The notes: generated by a model from the letters alone, not told the origin. DNA of 64,000 nucleotides from Streptomyces sp. CB00455 (GCF_001905445.1 NZ_LIVQ01000003.1:122101-186100); one strand, 5' to 3'; positions 28,145 through 36,530 are shown, counted from the stretch's first letter. Numbers and translations are program-made.

Positions 28145-29532
28145 GCACTCCACCCGGCCCGGGCCGGTCCACCGCGCCGGCCCCCGGCCCCACCGAGCGG
28201 GCCGCGCTGCAGCGCCGCACCACCGGGGTGCTCATGGCGAGCCAGAGCCTCGGCGGCCTGGGCGTGCCCATCAGCATCGCCCTGGCGCCCGTGCTCGCGA
28301 CGGAGATCAGCGGTACCGAGGCGCTGTCCGGTTTCGCCTCCACCGCCGCGGTGATCGGAACCGCCCTGGTGTCCTTGCCGCTGGCGGCCCTGATGACCGC
28401 GCGCGGCCGCCGCCCCGGCCTGGTGCTGGCCTACGGGATCGGCGCTGCCGGGGCGTGCCTCGTCGTCCTGGCCGCCACGGTCAAGAGCTTCCCGCTGCTG
28501 ATGCTCGGCATGGCCGCCTTCGGGGCCGCATCCTCGGCCAACCTCCAGGCCCGGTTCGCCGCCGCCGACCTCGCCGCCCCGGACCGGCGGGCCCGGGCGA
28601 TCTCCTTCGTCGTGTGGGCCTCCACCCTCGGCGCGGTCCTCGGTCCCAACCTGTCCGCACCCGCCAGCCGCAGCTTCGCCGGCACCTCCATACCCGAGAC
28701 GGCGGGCCCCTTCGTGTGGGCCGCCGCCGTCTTCCTCCTCACCGGCACGCTGATCGGCGTACTCCTGCGCCCGGACCCGCTGCTGACGGCCCGTGCGCTG
28801 GCCGCGCCCGAGGAGCGGTCCCGCGAGGGGCGCTCGCTGCGCGCCGGGATCGCCGCCGTCAAGGCCTCACCGCGGGCCCGGCTCGCGCTGCTGACCGTCG
28901 CCGTGTCCCACACCACCATGGTCTCGATCATGGTGATGACCCCGATGGACCTGGGCCACCACGGCGCCGGGTTGGAGCTCGTCGGCCTGGTGATCAGCGG
29001 GCACATCGCGGGGATGTTCGCCTTCTCGCCGCTGATGGGCCTGCTCGCCGACCGTCTCGGCCGGCTGTCCGTGATCGGTCTGGCGGCCGGGCTCCTCTCG
29101 GTGGCGGCCCTGCTGGCCGGCACCGCCGGGCCGAACCACGGTCAGACCGCCCTCGGCCTCTTCCTGCTCGGTCTCGGCTGGTCCGCCGGGATGGTGTCCG
29201 GCTCGGCCCTGCTGACCGACTCGGTGCCGCAGCGCGCGAGGGCCGCCGTGCAGGGCCTGAGCGACCTGACGATGAACACCGCGGCCGGGGTGGGGGGCGC
29301 GGCCGCCGGTCTGGTCATGTCCCAGGCGGGCTACGGCTGGCTGAACGCCATCGGCGCCTGCCTGCTCCTGCCGATGGCGGCACTCGCGCTCTTCACCGCG
29401 CGCCGCCACCCGGCTCCCGCACCCGCACCCGGGTCCGGAGCGGCGGCCACGCCCTCGGCCGCGCACTCGTCAGCCTCGTCAGCGCCCTCGCCAGCGCCTT
29501 CCTCGGCGCCCTCGAAGGACGTCAGTAGCTGA
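28141..29532 (+). CDS. MFS family transporter
   Basis: Membrane efflux-type carrier of 463 residues with 12 predicted helices. After a Pro-rich cytoplasmic N-terminus come helices with GVPISIALAPVLA and the inter-helix-2/3 motif ALMTARGRRPGL, matching the MFS motif A pattern; the central loop (RSREGRSLRAGIAAVKASPR) and the second motif A copy LLADRLGRLSVIG separate the halves. The C-terminus is Ala/Ser/Pro-rich. No substrate can be assigned; the subgroup resembles multidrug or unknown exporters. The 3-prime end overlaps the converging cupin gene by 11 bp. Confidence 0.88.
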   Translation: MSTPPGPGRSTAPAPGPTERAALQRRTTGVLMASQSLGGLGVPISIALAPVLATEISGTEALSGFASTAAVIGTALVSLPLAALMTARGRRPGLVLAYGIGAAGACLVVLAATVKSFPLLMLGMAAFGAASSANLQARFAAADLAAPDRRARAISFVVWASTLGAVLGPNLSAPASRSFAGTSIPETAGPFVWAAAVFLLTGTLIGVLLRPDPLLTARALAAPEERSREGRSLRAGIAAVKASPRARLALLTVAVSHTTMVSIMVMTPMDLGHHGAGLELVGLVISGHIAGMFAFSPLMGLLADRLGRLSVIGLAAGLLSVAALLAGTAGPNHGQTALGLFLLGLGWSAGMVSGSALLTDSVPQRARAAVQGLSDLTMNTAAGVGGAAAGLVMSQAGYGWLNAIGACLLLPMAALALFTARRHPAPAPAPGSGAAATPSAAHSSASSAPSPAPSSAPSKDVSS

Positions 29533-29953
29533 TGTGGTAGGCCTTGCGGAGCGTCTCGTGCACGGTCCAGGTCGTCCTGTCGCCCTCCCGCAGCACGCAG
29601 GCGGAGCCCGGGCCCACCTCCAGGGTCCCGCCGCCCTCGACCGCGATGGTGGCGCGGCCGCTGACCACGACGAACAGTTCATCGGCCTCGGTGTCGGTGA
29701 CCACGCCCGGAGTGATCTTCCAGATACCGCGGATCTGGCTGCCGTCCTGCGATTCCCACAACACCTTGCCCGTGACCACCGGGTCGCCGGAGACGATCTG
29801 CCCGGGGTTGAGGTCCTCGACCTCCAGTTCCGCGTCCGGGACGTCCGGGACGGACACGGCGAAAGAGGCGGCGGGGGCCGCGGGTGCGGCCTCGGGGACG
29901 CTGTCGGGGGCGGGGACGGTGCCGGGCGCGGCGCTGTGATCACTGGTGCTCAT
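29522..29953 (-). CDS. Cupin domain protein (DUF861-like)
   Basis: Small cytoplasmic beta-barrel protein of 143 residues. The first 30 residues are Ala/Pro-rich; the cupin fold follows with SQDGSQIRGIWKITPGVVTD, then TEADELFVVVSGRATIAVEG and VGPGSACVLREGDRTTWTVH. This is the EutQ/DUF861 pattern, in which the metal-binding histidines are largely absent. Function unknown; often found beside oxidoreductases. It ends inside the last codons of the converging MFS gene. Confidence 0.85.
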   Translation of the reverse strand: MSTSDHSAAPGTVPAPDSVPEAAPAAPAASFAVSVPDVPDAELEVEDLNPGQIVSGDPVVTGKVLWESQDGSQIRGIWKITPGVVTDTEADELFVVVSGRATIAVEGGGTLEVGPGSACVLREGDRTTWTVHETLRKAYHISY

Positions 29954-30205
29954 GGCGCGTGAGCCTAATCCGGCGGAGGCGCCCGGCGCGGTGGCCAGAG
30001 CGTCCAGCGGGGACGGGGCGGGCGAGTCACCCTGTCCAGCGGGGCGCCGTCACTGGCGCCGTCGGGTTGCGGCCGTCCGGCACCTGCGGGCCGGGGCTCG
30101 CGGCGGACTCCCGGGGTGGCCGCGCAGGAGCACTGTTCGGACAGCTTGTGGCGGGTGGGGCATGAGCGCGTTTGGGGGCGCGCCTCCCGTGCCATGGATG
30201 GGGAC

Positions 30206-31138
30206 ATGTCACAGCGCAGAGCATCCGCGGTCCCGGTCCTTTCGGAAGAGGTACGCGAGGCGCTCGCCCGCGACAGGCCCGTGGTGGCCCTGGAGTCGAC
30301 GATCATCTCGCACGGCCTGCCCCGCCCCCGCAATCTCGCGGTGGGGCTGGAGCTGGAGGAGCTGGTCCGCTCGCAGGGCGCGGTTCCGGCGACGGTCGGC
30401 GTCGTGGACGGGGTCGCGTACGCGGGCCTGGACAAGGCCCAGCTGGAGCGGCTCGCGGGCGGCGCAGGCGTACGCAAGCTCGGCCACCGGGATCTGGCGC
30501 CCGCGCTGGCCGCTGGGGCGACCGGGGCGACGACGGTGTCCGCGACGGCCCTCCTGGCCGCCCGGGCGGGCCTGCGTGTCTTCGCCACGGGCGGGCTGGG
30601 CGGTGTGCACCGGGAGTGGACGCGGACGCAGGACGAGTCTGCGGACCTCTCGCTGCTGGCGCGGACCCGGATCACGGTGGTGTGCGCGGGGGTGAAGTCG
30701 ATCCTGGACGTACCGGCCACGCTGCAACGGCTGGAGACGCTGGGGGTGGGGGTGCTCGGGTACGGGACGCGGCGGTTCCCCGGCTTCTACCTGGCCGATT
30801 CCGGTGAGGCGGTGGACTGGACGGTGGAGGGGCCGGAGGAGGTCGCGGCGGTGATGGCCGCTCAGGACGCCCTGGGCGGCCCGGATTCGGCACTGCTGGT
30901 GGCCAATCCGGTGGCGGAGGCGGAGCAGCTGGATCCGGACCTGCACGACCGGGTGCTGGCCGAGGGGCTCGCGGCATGCCGTGAGCGGGGGATCACGGGC
31001 CAGGCGGTGACTCCGTTCCTGTTGGACTTCCTGGCCGGAGCGACGGGCGGGGCGTCGCTGGAGGCGAACCTGGCGGCGGTCCGGGGCAACGTGCGGCTCG
31101 GGGCCGCGATCGCGGGGGCCTGGGCGGCGCGGGCATGA
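30206..31138 (+). CDS. psuG: Pseudouridine-5-phosphate glycosidase
   Basis: Splits pseudouridine 5-phosphate into uracil and ribose 5-phosphate in the second step of pseudouridine catabolism. The 310-residue product carries the family signatures VVALESTIISHGLPRPRN (about 22-39), ATVGVVDGVAYAGLD, TRTQDESADLSLLARTRITV with the catalytic-region Asp, and GYGTRRFPGFYLADSG. ATG 30206 has GATGGGG upstream; ATG 30194 in the same frame would add four residues. The stop overlaps the start of the next gene as ATGA, and that gene encodes the kinase step, so the pair forms a pathway operon. Confidence 0.94.
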   Translation: MSQRRASAVPVLSEEVREALARDRPVVALESTIISHGLPRPRNLAVGLELEELVRSQGAVPATVGVVDGVAYAGLDKAQLERLAGGAGVRKLGHRDLAPALAAGATGATTVSATALLAARAGLRVFATGGLGGVHREWTRTQDESADLSLLARTRITVVCAGVKSILDVPATLQRLETLGVGVLGYGTRRFPGFYLADSGEAVDWTVEGPEEVAAVMAAQDALGGPDSALLVANPVAEAEQLDPDLHDRVLAEGLAACRERGITGQAVTPFLLDFLAGATGGASLEANLAAVRGNVRLGAAIAGAWAARA

Positions 31139-32235
31139 CGGGGCCGGCACGGACGGTTCCGAACGGAGCGGGGACGGTCCCGGACCGCCGGGCGGGGCCT
31201 CCCCCGGGCGGGGCGGGCGCGGTACCGGACGGCCCGAACCCGGTACCGGACGGCCCGGGCGGGGTACCGGACGGCCCGGGCCCGGTACCCGGCCGCCGGA
31301 CGGGGACGGCGCCGGGCGGAGCGGGGGCACCGGCGGACGGCCCGGGGGCGCTGCTCGTCGTCGGGGACGTGGTGACCGATGTGGTCGCCGTCCATCCGGA
31401 ACCACTGACCCCGGCCACCGACACGGCCGCCCGGATCCGCACCCTGCCGGGCGGGGCGGGGGCCAACGCGGCATGCTGGGCGGCATGCTCGGGGCCCGCG
31501 GAGGTGCGGCTCCTCGCGCGGGTCGGCGTGGAGTCGGCGCGCTGGCACGAACGGGCGCTGGTGGACGCGGGGGTCCGGCCACGGCTGGTGATCGACCGGC
31601 AGGAGCCGACGGGCACGGTGGTCGCGCTCGTCGGCAAGGACGCGGAGCGGACCTTCCTGACCGACAGCGGTGCCGCGCTGCGCCTGTGCCCCGCCGACTG
31701 GGCGCCGTCCCTGCTGGACGGGGTGGCGCACCTGCACCTGTCCGGGTACCTGTTCTTCGCCGACAGCAGCCGGGAGCTGGCACTGGTGGCGCTGCGGGCG
31801 GCCCGCGGCCGGGGGGTGCCGGTGAGCGTGGACCCCGCCTCGGCCGGATTCCTCGCGGCGCCGGGCCCGCGGCGCTTCCTCGACGACATCGAGGGGGCGG
31901 CCGTGCTCCTGCCGAACGAGGACGAGGCGCTGCTGCTGGCCGGATTGCCGGGACCGGTCGGGGTGGCGCGTGCGGCGGCGGCGCTGAGCCGGCGGGTACC
32001 GCTGGTGGTGGTGACGCGGGGCGCCGCCGGCGCCCTGGTGGCCGAGCGGGGCCGGATCACGGCCGAGGTCACCGCGCAAGCGGTGGAGGCGGTGGACTCC
32101 ACCGGCGCCGGGGACGCCTTCACCGGCGGCTTCCTGGCGGCCCGCCTGGCGGGCGCGGACCCCGTGGAGGCCGCCCGGGCGGGCTGCCGCGCCGCCGCCG
32201 TGGCGGTCACCCGCCTGGGCGGCCGCCCGGCGTAG
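31135..32235 (+). CDS. psuK: PfkB family kinase, probable pseudouridine kinase
   Basis: Probably phosphorylates pseudouridine to supply the glycosidase encoded just upstream (overlap ATGA). The 366-residue protein has the PfkB substrate motif LPGGAGANAACWAA (about 104-117) and the C-terminal signature DSTGAGDAFTGGF with the catalytic Asp (about 325). The first 75 residues are a non-conserved Pro/Gly-rich extension with a 7-residue repeat (VPDGPNP, VPDGPGG, VPDGPGP), so the catalytic domain starts near ALLVVGDVVTDVV. A downstream start is possible, but no better ribosome site is seen. The function rests on the operon. Confidence 0.85.
   Translation: MTGPARTVPNGAGTVPDRRAGPPPGGAGAVPDGPNPVPDGPGGVPDGPGPVPGRRTGTAPGGAGAPADGPGALLVVGDVVTDVVAVHPEPLTPATDTAARIRTLPGGAGANAACWAACSGPAEVRLLARVGVESARWHERALVDAGVRPRLVIDRQEPTGTVVALVGKDAERTFLTDSGAALRLCPADWAPSLLDGVAHLHLSGYLFFADSSRELALVALRAARGRGVPVSVDPASAGFLAAPGPRRFLDDIEGAAVLLPNEDEALLLAGLPGPVGVARAAAALSRRVPLVVVTRGAAGALVAERGRITAEVTAQAVEAVDSTGAGDAFTGGFLAARLAGADPVEAARAGCRAAAVAVTRLGGRPA
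31222..31292 (+). repeat. 21-bp in-frame repeats in the kinase N-terminus
   Basis: GGTACCGGACGGCCCG recurs every 21 bp, at about 31222, 31243 and 31264, encoding the 7-residue repeats of the kinase extension. Confidence 0.75.
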
Positions 32236-32253
32236 TCCCCGCCCCCGGGCGGC
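32222..32253 (+). terminator. 9-bp hairpin around the psuK stop codon
   Basis: GCCGCCCGG (32222-32230) pairs with CCGGGCGGC (32245-32253). It spans the stop codon and is the only stem-loop seen before the converging gene. Confidence 0.4.
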
Positions 32254-32349
32254 GGCGGGCCCGTCGGCGCGGGTGGCGTCGGGAGGGCGGCGGCGGGAGG
32301 GCCGCGGCGGGAGGGCCGCGGCGGGAACCGGGGCACCCCCCGGGCGCCC

Positions 32350-32994
32350 CTACCGGTCCAGGCCCGTCCAGGCCGGGTGGCGGGGGTCGTCTGCGCGCAC
32401 CACCGCGTCGGCGCTCCCCGCCGGGTCGGTGTCCGCCTCGTAGCGCGCGAAGGCCGGCAGGGTCCAGCGCTCGGACTCCTCGGTACGGCGGGCCAGCGCC
32501 CCCGGTGAGAGCCGGATGTGGACGCTCAGGTCGAACGGGAACCAGTGGCCCAGCAGCAGCGGGCCGTGCACGACCACCACGCCACCGGGCGGCAGTTCGA
32601 CGTACGGGCTGCGCGTCGCCCGGTCCGTCACCGGGTCCCAGAGGTCAGGCAGCACCCGCCCGGTGCCCCCCGGATCCGTCGGGCCGAACACCTCCCGCCA
32701 GAGCGCGGCCGTGTCGTACCAGCCGCCGAGGTACGTGTCGACGTCCTGGCGGCCGAACTCGAACCGCAGGGAGGCGGGCCGCAGGAACCCCTCGGCCGCC
32801 ACCACCAGGACCGGCCGCCCTCGCAGCCGCAGCGCTTCGGCGAGGTGTCCCGCCAGAAGGGCCGTCCCGGCGGCCGGTGCCCCGTCGATACCCACCCGCT
32901 GCCAACTCCCCTGCTCAGGGGCGGGGGTCGTGTCGCCGAGGCGGCCGGCGAGCCGCTCGGCCATCCGCTGCCATGTGATCGCTTCCAGCTGCAC
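32350..32994 (-). CDS. Uridine kinase-like P-loop protein with degenerate Walker A
   Basis: A 214-residue protein of the nucleoside/uridine kinase superfamily. WQRVGIDGAPAAGTALLAGH stands where a Walker A loop should be, but the invariant Lys is missing, so ATP phosphotransfer in the usual way is doubtful. Other family features remain: VVAAEGFLRPASLRFEFGRQ (substrate region), DTYLGGWYDTAALWREV, VVVVHGPLLLGHWFPFDLSV (Walker B-like and adenine region), and the lid arginines in ALARRTEESERWTL. Similar degenerate proteins occur in many Streptomyces, so the loss is probably ancient. Function unknown; converges on psuK. Confidence 0.8.
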   Translation of the reverse strand: MQLEAITWQRMAERLAGRLGDTTPAPEQGSWQRVGIDGAPAAGTALLAGHLAEALRLRGRPVLVVAAEGFLRPASLRFEFGRQDVDTYLGGWYDTAALWREVFGPTDPGGTGRVLPDLWDPVTDRATRSPYVELPPGGVVVVHGPLLLGHWFPFDLSVHIRLSPGALARRTEESERWTLPAFARYEADTDPAGSADAVVRADDPRHPAWTGLDR

Positions 32995-33087
32995 CCTCCC
33001 ATTGTCAGTGGTGGCCCGTAGCGTTTTTCACGAGGGATCACCGGCGGAAAGGGCGCCGGTGGCCCGGCCTTCGGGGAGGGGTCTGTC

Positions 33088-34533
33088 ATGGCTGGGGAGA
33101 CGACGTATCTGGAGCTGTCGCAGGAGGACGGCGCCGCGCACAAGTTCTACGAGGTGACGGTCGACGGGGTGGCCGTCACCGTGCGGTACGGCCGCATCGG
33201 CGCGGACGGCCAGCTGCAGAGCTCCTCCTTCCCGACCGCGGACAAGGCACGGGCGGCCGCCGCCAAGAAGATCGGGGAGAAGGTCCGCAAGGGGTACGCC
33301 CCGGCCGTGCGGGGGCAGCGCGCCGCGCGGTCCGTGACCCGCCGCCAGGTCACCTCCGCACCGTCGACGGCGCGCGCCGTGGCCCCGGTGCTGTGGCGGT
33401 TCCGCACCGGGTCCTCGGCCTTCGGCATCCACGTGGACGAGGACCGCTGCTGGGTCGGGAACCAGGCGGGGGACGTCTACACCCTGAGCCACGGCGGGGA
33501 GGTCCTGGCCCGGTACTCCCTGCCGGACGGGGTGAAGTGCCTGGTGGCGGACGAATTCTGGATATACGCGGGCTGTGACGACGGCACGGTGTACGACCTG
33601 TCGTCGAAGGTGCCGTTCGGGGCCTACGACATAGCGGCGGACGTGGACATCTTCTGGCTGGACATCCGGGAGGGCGTGCTGAACGTCTCGGACCGCAGCG
33701 GCGGGCTGACGGTCATCGACCACGAGGACGAGTTCCAGTGGTCGCGCCGGTCGGCCGGGGACAGCGCCTGGATGGTCCGGGCGGACGGGCGGGCCGTCTA
33801 CCACGGGCACAGCAGCGGGGTGACGGCCTACGCCCCCGACGGCGGGCGGGAGTTGTGGCACACCGACACCGACGGCGGGGTGCTGTTCGGCTGGCAGGAG
33901 GAGCACGCGGTGTACGCGGGCACCGGGCGCAAGGTCGTGCAGCGGCTGTCGAAGGCGACGGGCGCGGTGGAGGCGTCCTACCGGTGTGACGCCGCGGTGT
34001 ACTCGTGCGCGACCTCACCGGACGGCCGGCACGTCTTCGCCGGGGACCTCGCCTCCTCGGTGTACTGCTTCGATGCCGATGGCCGGCGGCTGTGGAAGCT
34101 GGGGACGGGCAGCGGTTCCGCCCTGTCCATGCAGTATCTGGACGAGCGGCTGTACCTGGTCACCACCGACGGTTCCCTGGTGTGCGTGGACGCGAGCGAG
34201 CAGGCGATCGCGGCGGCCCAGCAGGGCTCGGTCCCGGCGGCGGTGGATGTGAAGTCGGCGGCGGCGCTGCCCGTGTACACCCCGGCCGCGTCGGCCTCGG
34301 CGGTCGCGACGGTCCGGGAGGCCGCGGCCCCGGCGGGCGGTGTGGTGGTGGAGTGCGTCCAGCAGGGGGGCCGGATCCGCGTGCAGGTGGTCTCGGGGGG
34401 CTTCGAGCCGTCCTGGAACGTGCAGTTCCCCCGGGGGATACGGGAACCGGGGACGCGGTACGTGGTGGACGGGCTGCACGCGGCGTCAGGAGGTTTCTAC
34501 CGGGTGCGCGGGGAGATACGCCGTCTGGTGTAG
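33088..34533 (+). CDS. WGR domain plus PQQ-like beta-propeller protein
   Basis: A 481-residue cytoplasmic protein with an N-terminal WGR domain (about 5-80: YLELSQEDGAAHKFYEVTVD, then VTVRYGRIGADGQLQ and ADKARAAAAKKIGEKVRKGY), a domain that in eukaryotic PARPs binds DNA ends. Residues about 100-375 form repeated blade-like units (VGNQAGDVYTLSHGGEVLAR, YAPDGGRELWHTDTDGGVLF, FAGDLASSVYCFDADGRRLW), consistent with a PQQ/WD40-type propeller. A C-terminal beta domain (about 410-481) follows. ATG 33088 has GGGGAGGGG upstream. I infer a sensing or scaffold role, with no enzyme motif visible. Confidence 0.82.
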   Translation: MAGETTYLELSQEDGAAHKFYEVTVDGVAVTVRYGRIGADGQLQSSSFPTADKARAAAAKKIGEKVRKGYAPAVRGQRAARSVTRRQVTSAPSTARAVAPVLWRFRTGSSAFGIHVDEDRCWVGNQAGDVYTLSHGGEVLARYSLPDGVKCLVADEFWIYAGCDDGTVYDLSSKVPFGAYDIAADVDIFWLDIREGVLNVSDRSGGLTVIDHEDEFQWSRRSAGDSAWMVRADGRAVYHGHSSGVTAYAPDGGRELWHTDTDGGVLFGWQEEHAVYAGTGRKVVQRLSKATGAVEASYRCDAAVYSCATSPDGRHVFAGDLASSVYCFDADGRRLWKLGTGSGSALSMQYLDERLYLVTTDGSLVCVDASEQAIAAAQQGSVPAAVDVKSAAALPVYTPAASASAVATVREAAAPAGGVVVECVQQGGRIRVQVVSGGFEPSWNVQFPRGIREPGTRYVVDGLHAASGGFYRVRGEIRRLV

Positions 34534-34559
34534 CGCTCCGGCCGGGCCGCGGGCCGGCT

Positions 34560-34982
34560 TCACCGGGCGTGCTCCCGGCAGACCGCCGGGGTGGCGCCGG
34601 GCGGGGCCGGGGTGGTCGTGGAGAAGGGGATGCCGTCGGGCCGCGCCGCGGTGACGTGCAGGACGACCGGTTCGGTGCCGAGGTTGTGGCCCAGGTGGAT
34701 GTGCCGCAGGCCCGGGGGTTCCACGAAGGCGCTCCCGGCCGGATGCACCTGGACGGTGCGGTCGTGCAGGACGCGGGTCAGGGTCCCGGCCAGGACGACG
34801 GCCTCCAAGCGGACACGGTGGTAGTGCCAGCCGGTGCAGCCTCCCGGCGCCAGGACGATCTCCCGGGCCGCGGGAGATGCGGGAGATGCGGGAGACGCGG
34901 GAGATGCGGGAGATGCGGGAGATGCCGTCTCCGCCCTGCCGCGCGCCCTGCCCGGCCGTAGCGTCGCCTGCTGTCCACCCAT
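34560..34982 (-). CDS. Cupin domain protein with Ser-Pro-Ala repeat N-terminus
   Basis: A 140-residue small cupin. After an Arg/Gly-rich start comes a run of Ser-Pro-Ala triplets encoded by a 9-bp DNA repeat, then the cupin barrel: REIVLAPGGCTGWHYHRVRL with the metal-type His-x-His, EAVVLAGTLTRVLHDRTVQV, and GSAFVEPPGLRHIHLGHNLG with a third histidine. I prefer ATG 34982, though GTG 34991 in the same frame is possible; neither has a well-spaced ribosome site. Probably a metal-binding small-molecule or regulatory cupin; the specific role is unknown. Confidence 0.72.
   Translation of the reverse strand: MGGQQATLRPGRARGRAETASPASPASPASPASPASPAAREIVLAPGGCTGWHYHRVRLEAVVLAGTLTRVLHDRTVQVHPAGSAFVEPPGLRHIHLGHNLGTEPVVLHVTAARPDGIPFSTTTPAPPGATPAVCREHAR
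34870..34924. repeat. 9-bp tandem repeats, about six copies
   Basis: GGGAGATGC (one copy GGGAGACGC) is repeated head to tail within the cupin gene. Because the unit is three codons, copy-number change would alter the length of the Ser-Pro-Ala linker without shifting the frame. Confidence 0.85.
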
Positions 34983-35089
34983 GCGCCCCACCGTAGGAAC
35001 ACGGCGCGGGATCCAGGGGAAGTTGACAAAACATCAACCTCACGGCGTCACCAGGTGATATGTGGCCGCGGCGGCGGTATCACCCCTGT

Positions 35090-35746
35090 ATGAGCCTGGT
35101 GGTCTTCGAGTCGCTGAAGCAGATCCACTGCGCGGAGTGCCGGCAGGGCCCGCTCCGGCATCTGGTGCGGGAGGCGGGCGTGCCGCGCTGCCTCGACTGC
35201 GCCGATCTCGGGCACCTGGTCTACCTGCCGCGCGGAGACATGGCCCTCACGCGCCGGGCGCGCGAAGGCAGTTCGCTCTGGGCGGTGGTCGTCCGTTTCC
35301 ACCGGCGCCGCCGGCGCTACGAGCGCCTGGGGATCCTCGTCGAGGATGCCGCTCTGGCCCGTGCCGAGCGCGCCTGTCTCGCGGACGCCGAGGCGCGGGC
35401 CCGGCGCCGGGAGCGCGACCGGCTGCGTCGCGCGGCCGAGGACACCCGGTTCACGGCGGCCTTCGCCGCCGAGATCGTGCGGTTGTTCCCCGGGTGTCCG
35501 GCGGATCGGGCCGTGGCGATCGCCACTCATGCTTCCGTGCGGGGCAGCGGACGGGTGGGCCGCAGCGCCGCCGGCCGGGCCCTCGACGAACCGGCGGTCT
35601 CGGTCGCGGTCCGGGCCGCCGTGCGGCACACCGACACCGAGTACGACGCCCTGCTGATGGCGGGGGTGCCGCGGTTCGCGGCCCGGGCCCGGCTGGCGTC
35701 ACGCATCGACGCCCTGCTGGACGGCTGGCGCACGCCGCCTAGTTGA
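35090..35746 (+). CDS. DUF2293 domain protein
   Basis: A 218-residue actinobacterial protein of unknown function. The N-terminus has two Cys pairs, HCAECRQGPL and PRCLDCADLGHL, arranged like a small zinc ribbon (about 15-45), then an Arg-rich helical segment (VRFHRRRRRYERLGILVEDA) and the DUF2293 domain (FAAEIVRLFPGCPADRAVAI to RHTDTEYDALLMAGVPR). The Cys and Arg content suggests nucleic-acid binding, which is inference. I choose ATG 35090 (MSLVVFESLKQ) because conservation as I remember it begins there; ATG 35060 would add ten Arg-rich residues. The 3-prime end overlaps the converging chaplin gene by 8 bp. Confidence 0.8.
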   Translation: MSLVVFESLKQIHCAECRQGPLRHLVREAGVPRCLDCADLGHLVYLPRGDMALTRRAREGSSLWAVVVRFHRRRRRYERLGILVEDAALARAERACLADAEARARRRERDRLRRAAEDTRFTAAFAAEIVRLFPGCPADRAVAIATHASVRGSGRVGRSAAGRALDEPAVSVAVRAAVRHTDTEYDALLMAGVPRFAARARLASRIDALLDGWRTPPS

Positions 35747-36455
35747 GGCGGAAGCGGCGGTAGAGGAGCACCCCGCCGAGCAGCAGGGCCCCGCCGCCCG
35801 GCAGCAGGAGGCCCACGGCGTCGGCGCCGGTGTGGGCGAGGGCGGCCCCGTTGGTGTGCCGCGGCGGCGCGGGCGGCGTCGCGGTCGGCTGTTCGGCGAC
35901 CGGCGGCCGGCCGGCCGGCCGTACCGGAGGCTGGACGGGCTTGCCGCCGGTGGGCGCCTCGCCGTTGACGGAGCTGTTGCCGGTCGCGCTGTTGCCCACG
36001 CCGACGATGCTCACCGCATTGCCGCTGAGGTTCACGGGCAGGTCGACCGGGAGCTGGAGCCCGTTGCCGGACAGGAGCCCCGGTGAGCCCTGTGCCTGCC
36101 CGTCGGCGGTGGCTCCGCCGCCGTTGCCCCCGCCCTGTTTCGACCCGCCGGCGGAGTGGGCCGACGGATGGGCGGGCCTGGGCTCCGGATGTCCTGTGCC
36201 GCCCGGGGTGCCGTTGGCACAGCGGTTGCCTGCCGCCGGGTTGAGGACGCCGACCACGCTGACGGTGTTCCCGCACACGTTCAGCGGGGTGTGCACCGGC
36301 AGCTGCACCAGGTTCCCGGAGAGCAGCCCCGGCGAGCGCTCGGCCTGTCCGGCCGCATCCGCATCGGCGTAGGCGAATCCGCTCACACCCGCGACCGCCA
36401 TGCCGCCTCCCGCGACCACCGCCGCGATCAAGCCATTCCGACGACTGTGACGCAT
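35739..36455 (-). CDS. Long chaplin with two chaplin domains and a sortase signal
   Basis: Cell-wall-anchored hydrophobic surface protein that coats aerial hyphae and spores of Streptomyces. The 238-residue preprotein has a signal peptide (MRHSRRNGLIAAVVAGGGMA to AYADA), chaplin domain 1 (about 41-82, SPGLLSGNLVQLPVHTPLNV with Cys61 and Cys79), a Gly/Ser/His-rich spacer, chaplin domain 2 (about 124-164), a Pro-rich stalk, and the sorting signal LAHTG (206-210) followed by a hydrophobic helix and RRFR. LAxTG is the class E sortase motif used by long chaplins. Domain 2 has Ser144 and Ser162 at the two cysteine positions, so it cannot form the disulfide. ATG 36455 has AGGGAA before it. Confidence 0.93.
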   Translation of the reverse strand: MRHSRRNGLIAAVVAGGGMAVAGVSGFAYADADAAGQAERSPGLLSGNLVQLPVHTPLNVCGNTVSVVGVLNPAAGNRCANGTPGGTGHPEPRPAHPSAHSAGGSKQGGGNGGGATADGQAQGSPGLLSGNGLQLPVDLPVNLSGNAVSIVGVGNSATGNSSVNGEAPTGGKPVQPPVRPAGRPPVAEQPTATPPAPPRHTNGAALAHTGADAVGLLLPGGGALLLGGVLLYRRFRLN

Positions 36456-36516
36456 CAGATTCCCTGCCTTCCGGAGGATTTCGCGGGCGTGGTCCCGCAC
36501 CGGAGACAACGCGCTG

Positions 36517-36530
36517 AACCCATTCGGGTT
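36517..36530. promoter_or_regulatory. Inverted repeat AACCC-N4-GGGTT in the chaplin promoter region
   Basis: AACCCATTCGGGTT lies 62 bp before the chaplin start codon and 51 bp before the divergent HAD-like gene. TATAAC just beyond it on the minus strand could be a -10 box. Regulator unknown. Confidence 0.4.
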
